Source: Phoronis australis
Taxonomy: Eukaryota; Phoronida; Phoronidae
DNA length: 64,000 nucleotides
Reading direction: 5' to 3'
NCBI GenBank assembly: GCA_002633005.1
Contig: NMRA01000002.1
Span: 2,452,369-2,516,368, forward strand
In this document: positions 58,901-64,000 of the stretch, one piece after another
Layout: the number at the start of each line of letters is the position of its first letter
Numbering within the stretch: position 1 is the stretch's first letter
Program-made: the position numbers and the translations under genes
The notes under the pieces: model-generated
The model's input: only the letters and a program-made list of their open reading frames with translations
The model's database searches: none
Told to the model about the DNA's origin: nothing

Positions 58901-61900
58901 TCAGACCCTGTTCTCTGAAGAGGAAATCAGTTGGTCCACTCTGGCTATCACTTCATCTATACTGGGCCGATCAGTCAACTTGACTACTAGCATTGAGTTC
59001 ACCAAACTTTGTAGACCACCAGAATATCTACGGAAGAATTAGATTTTGCAAATATCATTACCCTATTTATGTCCATAAGTAAACACAGCATATACTTAAT
59101 ATACTCTTGTGTATGTGACCATCACATGGAGATTACGTAGGACCCTACTGACAAGCCTGCATTCTTAGCCAAATATCTGCAAAACTACAGATTTCAACTC
59201 GTCAGTAAAAGAATATTTTCTGAAAGAAATAAGCCCGCCTAATTTACTATTTTTAATTTTCACCAATTTGATATTAATGGGGCCACGTAGTTATGTCTCT
59301 TATTTACGTGTATGTCTGAGTTGACGGTCAGGGCATTAAGTTGAGAAATTCTAAACTCATTGGGAGGATGCTAAAACTGAATACACAGGAACATCATGGT
59401 GGTAACTCAAACGTGAAAATGGTGCAAATTCAAAGCGTGTTAGCAAAATGAGGGCATTAACCCGAGCATATACCATATTATTCCCCTGGTGTTGCATGTA
59501 GTCTACCAGCAGGTATTTTTAATTGTCAAAAATAATTTGTTCGAGTTTGGAGACCAGACTCCGTTTCTCATTTGTAAACCTGAGAAAGTACGAGAATCAA
59601 AACTTGATAAATGCTTACATTGAGTTGTCAGGGTGATTAACTGTGCCACTCATCACAGCTAAAGCTAGACTGTCTCCCTTCTGGTAAACCTCATCAAAAG
59701 GAGACTGACGGTACATCATGGCGTAGAGGACACAGCCTAGGGACTGAAAAAGAAAGGATGGTGTGAGAGTGAAACATTAAGTCTTCAATTATGTAAAAAT
59801 AATAGCATTTAGTAGTTAACTACAGTTCACAAGTATGCAATCAGGTAGTTTTCATGAACCTTTCATTACAAATAGGATACCTGATATTTCCACATGTAAA
59901 TGCACAAGATATATTCTGCATAATGTGCATCTCCCGAGAAGATCAGCTTTCAACTGAAAATTCTCAAGAAATTCTCTTTCACAATACTTCACAATTAAAA
60001 TCCTTTGTTTAAAAATATTACAGGTTTCATTTGATTTGAGTCTTGGCATCTATTTCAAGTGAAATACTTTAAGATTTCAACCATGTACATCTTCTTTTCA
60101 CCAAGTACCTGACATGTACATGTATCAGATGACTATTACTGTATACAGCCACTCAGCTGGACATTCACACGAAAATATCAGATACTACATATTTCACCGT
60201 CAGTTCAGGCTTGAGTAAGCGTCAGCTGCCTATATTGGTGCATTTTTCTAGCTTGTGACATGCTGTTTGCATAACAATGCAGAGGTCATATTTAAAAAAT
60301 CATGACTATGGTTCAATTGACCAACAGGAGTCCAGCCAAAGGGACGGAGGACCAAAGGCTCATGTTGCTATTGTGTGTCCTTTTTGCTTCCAATGAGTCC
60401 CGAGACCCTAATAAAGCAATCCCAGTGTGTCAGTGAAAGTATTTATGCATTAATGAAAATATTTTGTGCCAATAACACGAGACACACTTCTAAACTTATA
60501 TGGCAATGCTGCCAAACTCACGGCCAGTAGCATAGTGCCCAGAGTCAAGATCATTCTTCTTGAACAACTGCATCATTCAATAAAAATGCAACATAATACA
60601 AAATTATCGTTTGAACATAAAAGCAATTATGTCACAATACAAAGAATGGATTATACCCATATGTCCGTTCGCTCATCAATGACAGAATGTGTCTCAACAT
60701 GAAATAGCTCGGGTGGTCTGTACGTCATAGTGCACCGCTCAGAAGCTTCATCCTGAAGATAGTCAGAAATGGGACAAACTAGTCAAGTTGAAATTTCAAA
60801 ATCTTTACAAGAAATTCTGGACAGTGAGTTCGAAATTGCCATGCCGGATGCTGCGGTGTAAGTGAAAAGCAAACTACTTAAAATTCCATTTTACTGAATT
60901 CCCTGGCACTAGTAACAAAGAAAAATTTTTGTCATTGACTTAAGAACACTACACTTATGACGTGCACACATGCATTCGATAATTCTTTTTGCAATATCTT
61001 TCGAAATGTGATGGAAACTTTACTGAAGCAAACTTTGCTCAGAAATTCAGTTGGTTGGTATTAAGATACTAAAAACTTGTAACAAAAGGGAAACCATTTC
61101 CAATAATTTGTTGTGACATGTGCGCAACTTTGTAGATGAAGAACAATTAATTGAAGAATTGGAGAAAAAAAAATTGACCAATAGGTGACTATCTTATCGC
61201 TCCACAAATTCAATGGCAGAATAAAGGTAGAGCACTGCTAATTAGTCTAGTTTACTCAAGGAAGGGTATAGTTTTTAATGACCTTTAATTTGGTGTTGGA
61301 ATTTGTTTCGCCATTTTTACCCACAATGCTGCACGGCTGTAAATTATCCAGTTTGGCACCAAAGCAGCCAGGAGAATGACTTTCCAATGGTTGATAACAA
61401 AACCAAAGGTATCTTTCTTCGGCACAAAGGGCCATAGGATAACCTGAGGCAATCTAATCACAAACAGCCCTTATTTGAAACTGGAGTGTTCTGATTAGTA
61501 CAAAGGATTAAGTGGTACCACTGGGACATCCTGAGAGCTCTGATAAGCGACTGTCAGAACTAACAATGACCACAGTCAATATTAAGTCCATTCTAAAACA
61601 GCATTCACATTTTGCGTTGAAAACGCATGGTCGCTTTGCTGACCTGTAATGCCATAGCTTGAGACGATGTGCTCACATCAACTTGTGCATTGGCAGCTGA
61701 GCCCAGGTCCATCAGTATAGGGGTGTCATCATCTGACAACAGAATGTTTCCGGGTTTTAGGTCTCTACAACAGGAAAAAACATGTCATTTGAAGTCAACA
61801 GAAAACTAGTCATCGAAGTGTGTAAGCAAACCTGTTATGAGGAAGTATGTTATTGGTCTCGGCATAAGCTCAGATTCGACTGACATTAGGATGAGAGAAC

Positions 61901-64000
61901 TTACAAATTTAAATTTGTCATGAGTTATAGGTGACAAATAATTGTAATACACACTACAAATCATCTTAGTTTCAATAATCACTGTCAACGCTACAAATTA
62001 ATACCAAAACACAAGAAAAAACGAAAACTACAAAATTGTAAAGATGTTACCACAGACAGAAAAAAAATAAGACATATGCGACACTCGGAATTTACATCTA
62101 TAGCACTTGCTAAGTAAAAGGTCTTCGCATCATTGAACAGTTGATTCACAATTAGGCAAAATTTGTCCACACGATCACTGAAGTCTTAGTGGAATTGGAG
62201 AATATTTCATACCACTATAATTGATGCCAATTCNTTGGAGACTCCATGTCCACCAGACAGATGCAAAATGCAGTTTGCAAAGCGCACTCCAATAAAACAC
62301 ATGGAGTTGGCATTACGGTCACAATAAATTCACACTTGCAGTACAAGCACTCATATTTCTTCACAATCCCAAACTTAATTTAAAGTCAGGAAGGAGACTA
62401 CTACTCTTTTATGTGCCATTCAGCCAATCTAACACTTTCTAACACTAATTGTTAACTGCTGTGTTCTTTAGTAATTGCTTAGCGCTTTTACTGTCTTAGT
62501 GCTTAATGGTTTTCTCCTATCCATCACATCCACTAAATTAGCGCTACGAATCACCACAGTGTTTTTTTTCAAACAATTGCTGTGGGCATACTAACAAAAA
62601 AACTGACATGTATGTTCCAAGGACAACATTATGAAATAACTCTGTTTAGTAAAAAAGAATCCACCTGTGAGCTATAGGTGGGTTGTGTCGGTGAAGCATT
62701 CTAACTCCTTCGCAGGACCCCCTAAAGAGTCTGAGTATTCTTGGTTCTCTAATGTGCTCATTACGACGTGTCATGAGTTCAATTTCATCTTGCACTGTAC
62801 CCCTCTGAAAGCAAAGAACAATTAAATGCAAACTTGTAAGTAAAAGGAAGTCAACATTTTATAAATTCTACTCACAGCTGGTATACATTGGTTAAAGGCC
62901 CACCTTCTATGGAAAAAGTCAAATTTTGATTTAGACCAATTATTGTTACAAACTTGGTTTCAAATAGTTTTTTCTGATGAATGGTGTGTGATTGAGTAAC
63001 ATGGGATATAAGGCCAAAAAAGCAAATGGCTGTTTCTGGTCTCTTATTTTGAAAATTGAGTCGGTGGTGTTTTTTTTAGTTGTTCACTTTTTCAAAGCAG
63101 CAAAATCCATCTTAGTAAAGCAAAAAAAGGTGTTGGTATTTGTTGTTTTTACTCGTCGCTTGACAAATCATGGCATTTCAAACCTCGCTTACCCTGGTTT
63201 ACATGCCTTTGCGAAGCTTTCCAAAAAACCATGAGACTTGCGATGAAATTGAAGCGGGCGGACAATTCAGGATAGCCAGACAAGAATCAACTTTAGTTTT
63301 TTGGCCAAACATTGCATTTTGGGTGGACATGAGTAAAGAAAAAATGCCGAACCAATTTTGATGGTATGTTTAATAAAACTACAGTTCCCTGGTTACCTTG
63401 GAAACCTATTTTCTGCTGCTCTAGTCCACATTTACTATTTATGGAACAATGAAAAGAGACATGAACTTCCTGCAATGGCCCGCTACGTCTGGGTTTTGCA
63501 TAAACTCTTATTGAGAAACCAAAATAATTGTATCCTATTCAGCATTGAACGCATTTGGTGCAGGTCATTCATGTTTGTTCAATGGAAGTGAGTCCAGAAC
63601 AAAGGTGAGGGCATTTTGCTGGGCCATTCAAGTCACTTTCTACTCTTCCACACATGCTAAGGAAACAGCAGTAAACACGAAAAAAAATTCACTCACAGAT
63701 ATCCTATCATCAAAAATTTTAAAGATTATACTAAAAATGGTGTTTACGTGTATCGTAGAAATTAGCAACTGGAGCATATTCCTTACACTGTAAAAAGGCA
63801 CGACTAGTAAAACTTCTGTGATTTTATTTCTGGTTTGTGCCTCGTAGATTTCGGATGTCCCAGCCTCTTCACAAGTAATGATATTCGGATGGTCAAAACT
63901 TTTGGTTATCTCGACTTCCCGCATCGCAATCTTTTCATCTTCTTTAGAATGACATCTCATACGCTTCAAAGCGAACACTTTGCGACTGTGGGAATCCTCG
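58901..64000 (-). CDS. STK16: Serine/threonine kinase 16-like (NAK family), 5' partial, six exons seen
   Basis: In vertebrates this is a small, lipid-anchored kinase of Golgi and other membranes in the numb-associated kinase family. Minus-strand exons: 63787-64000 (enters from the right edge), 62665-62804, 61644-61764, 60657-60752, 59619-59743, 58901-59027 with a TGA stop. All join in frame, giving about 273 residues out of roughly 300. The first visible exon has the VAIK-like FALKRMRCH (Lys ATP anchor) and HPNIITCEEAG. The catalytic loop HRDLKPGNILL spans the 62665/61764 junction. The DFG position reads MDLGS, as in STK16. The activation segment ends RCTMTYRPPELF, with PPE instead of APE, followed by IDERTDIW and SLGCVLYAMMY. 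The C terminus is short, with no extra domain. The glycine loop and any myristoylation site are outside the window. Confidence 0.95.
59125..59245 (+). repeat. Family 6 dispersed repeat, copy 5
   Basis: In the last intron of the kinase gene. Shares AGCCAAATATCTGCAAAACT, CAGATTTCAACTCG and ATATTTTCTGAAAG with the copies at 35.0 and 45.9 kb. Confidence 0.55.
59744..63786 (-). other. Introns of STK16
   Basis: The four introns between the kinase exons (about 0.9 kb each) hold AT-rich sequence with no recognised element. There is an unresolved base at 62234. Open frames such as 62992-63591 (plus) are intronic chance frames. Confidence 0.6.

Overview
The window is animal nuclear DNA. Its genes are split into short exons with GT..AG introns in consistent phases, spacing is loose, and the space between exons is full of short non-autonomous DNA transposons, LINE remnants and microsatellites. 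Four conserved genes can be read exon by exon. The mixture (a WSC-domain secreted protein, a tandem pair of monocarboxylate transporter genes, many small MITE-like elements) suits a marine invertebrate such as an amphioxus, hemichordate or lophotrochozoan. The sequence alone does not settle which. A 32-base run of N (29717-29748) and a few single Ns mark assembly gaps.

Layout. At 1-0.6 kb there may be the start of a minus-strand gene with a promoter near position 600. At 1.5-2.8 kb, plus strand, are the two main exons of mitochondrial ribosomal protein S14. At 3.7-5.8 kb (perhaps to 8 kb), minus strand, is a secreted WSC-domain protein ending in a four-cysteine PAN/apple-like segment. At 13.3-21.8 kb, minus strand, is a complete six-exon SLC16-type transporter gene (gene A, 467 aa). 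From 22 to 40 kb no conserved exon was recognised; the DNA is mostly repeats. At 40.0-51.0 kb, minus strand, is a second complete six-exon SLC16-type gene (gene B, 476 aa), with an extra copy of its first exon and flanks at 52.9-53.6 kb. At 53.7-55.1 kb, minus strand, is a decayed non-LTR retrotransposon. At 58.9-64.0 kb, minus strand, are the last six exons of an STK16-like kinase; the 5' end lies outside the window.

How the genes relate. MRPS14, the WSC protein and STK16 are functionally unrelated neighbours. The transporters form a tandem duplicate pair with identical intron positions and phases. Gene B has a second-level duplication of promoter plus first exon, so it could use two alternative N termini. 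The proximal first exon carries a Trp-to-Arg change in the SLC16 signature, whereas the distal copy keeps it.

Repeats. At least six interspersed families recur here: (1) a ~155 bp element with ends CAGTGGCGGAT; (2) a ~255 bp element with ends TGCGCGCACCC and, in one copy, an 8-bp flanking direct repeat; (3) a ~1.06 kb element with ends AGGGCTCGAC and subterminal GGTCGCA repeats; (4) a ~600 bp element with ends TTTATCCCATACGC, two copies of which lie head-to-head; (5) a short palindromic CATGGGCGGCGCA element; (6) a dispersed ~200 bp unit of unknown class. I found no wholly new gene system. The transporter exon duplication and the repeat families are the most interesting content.
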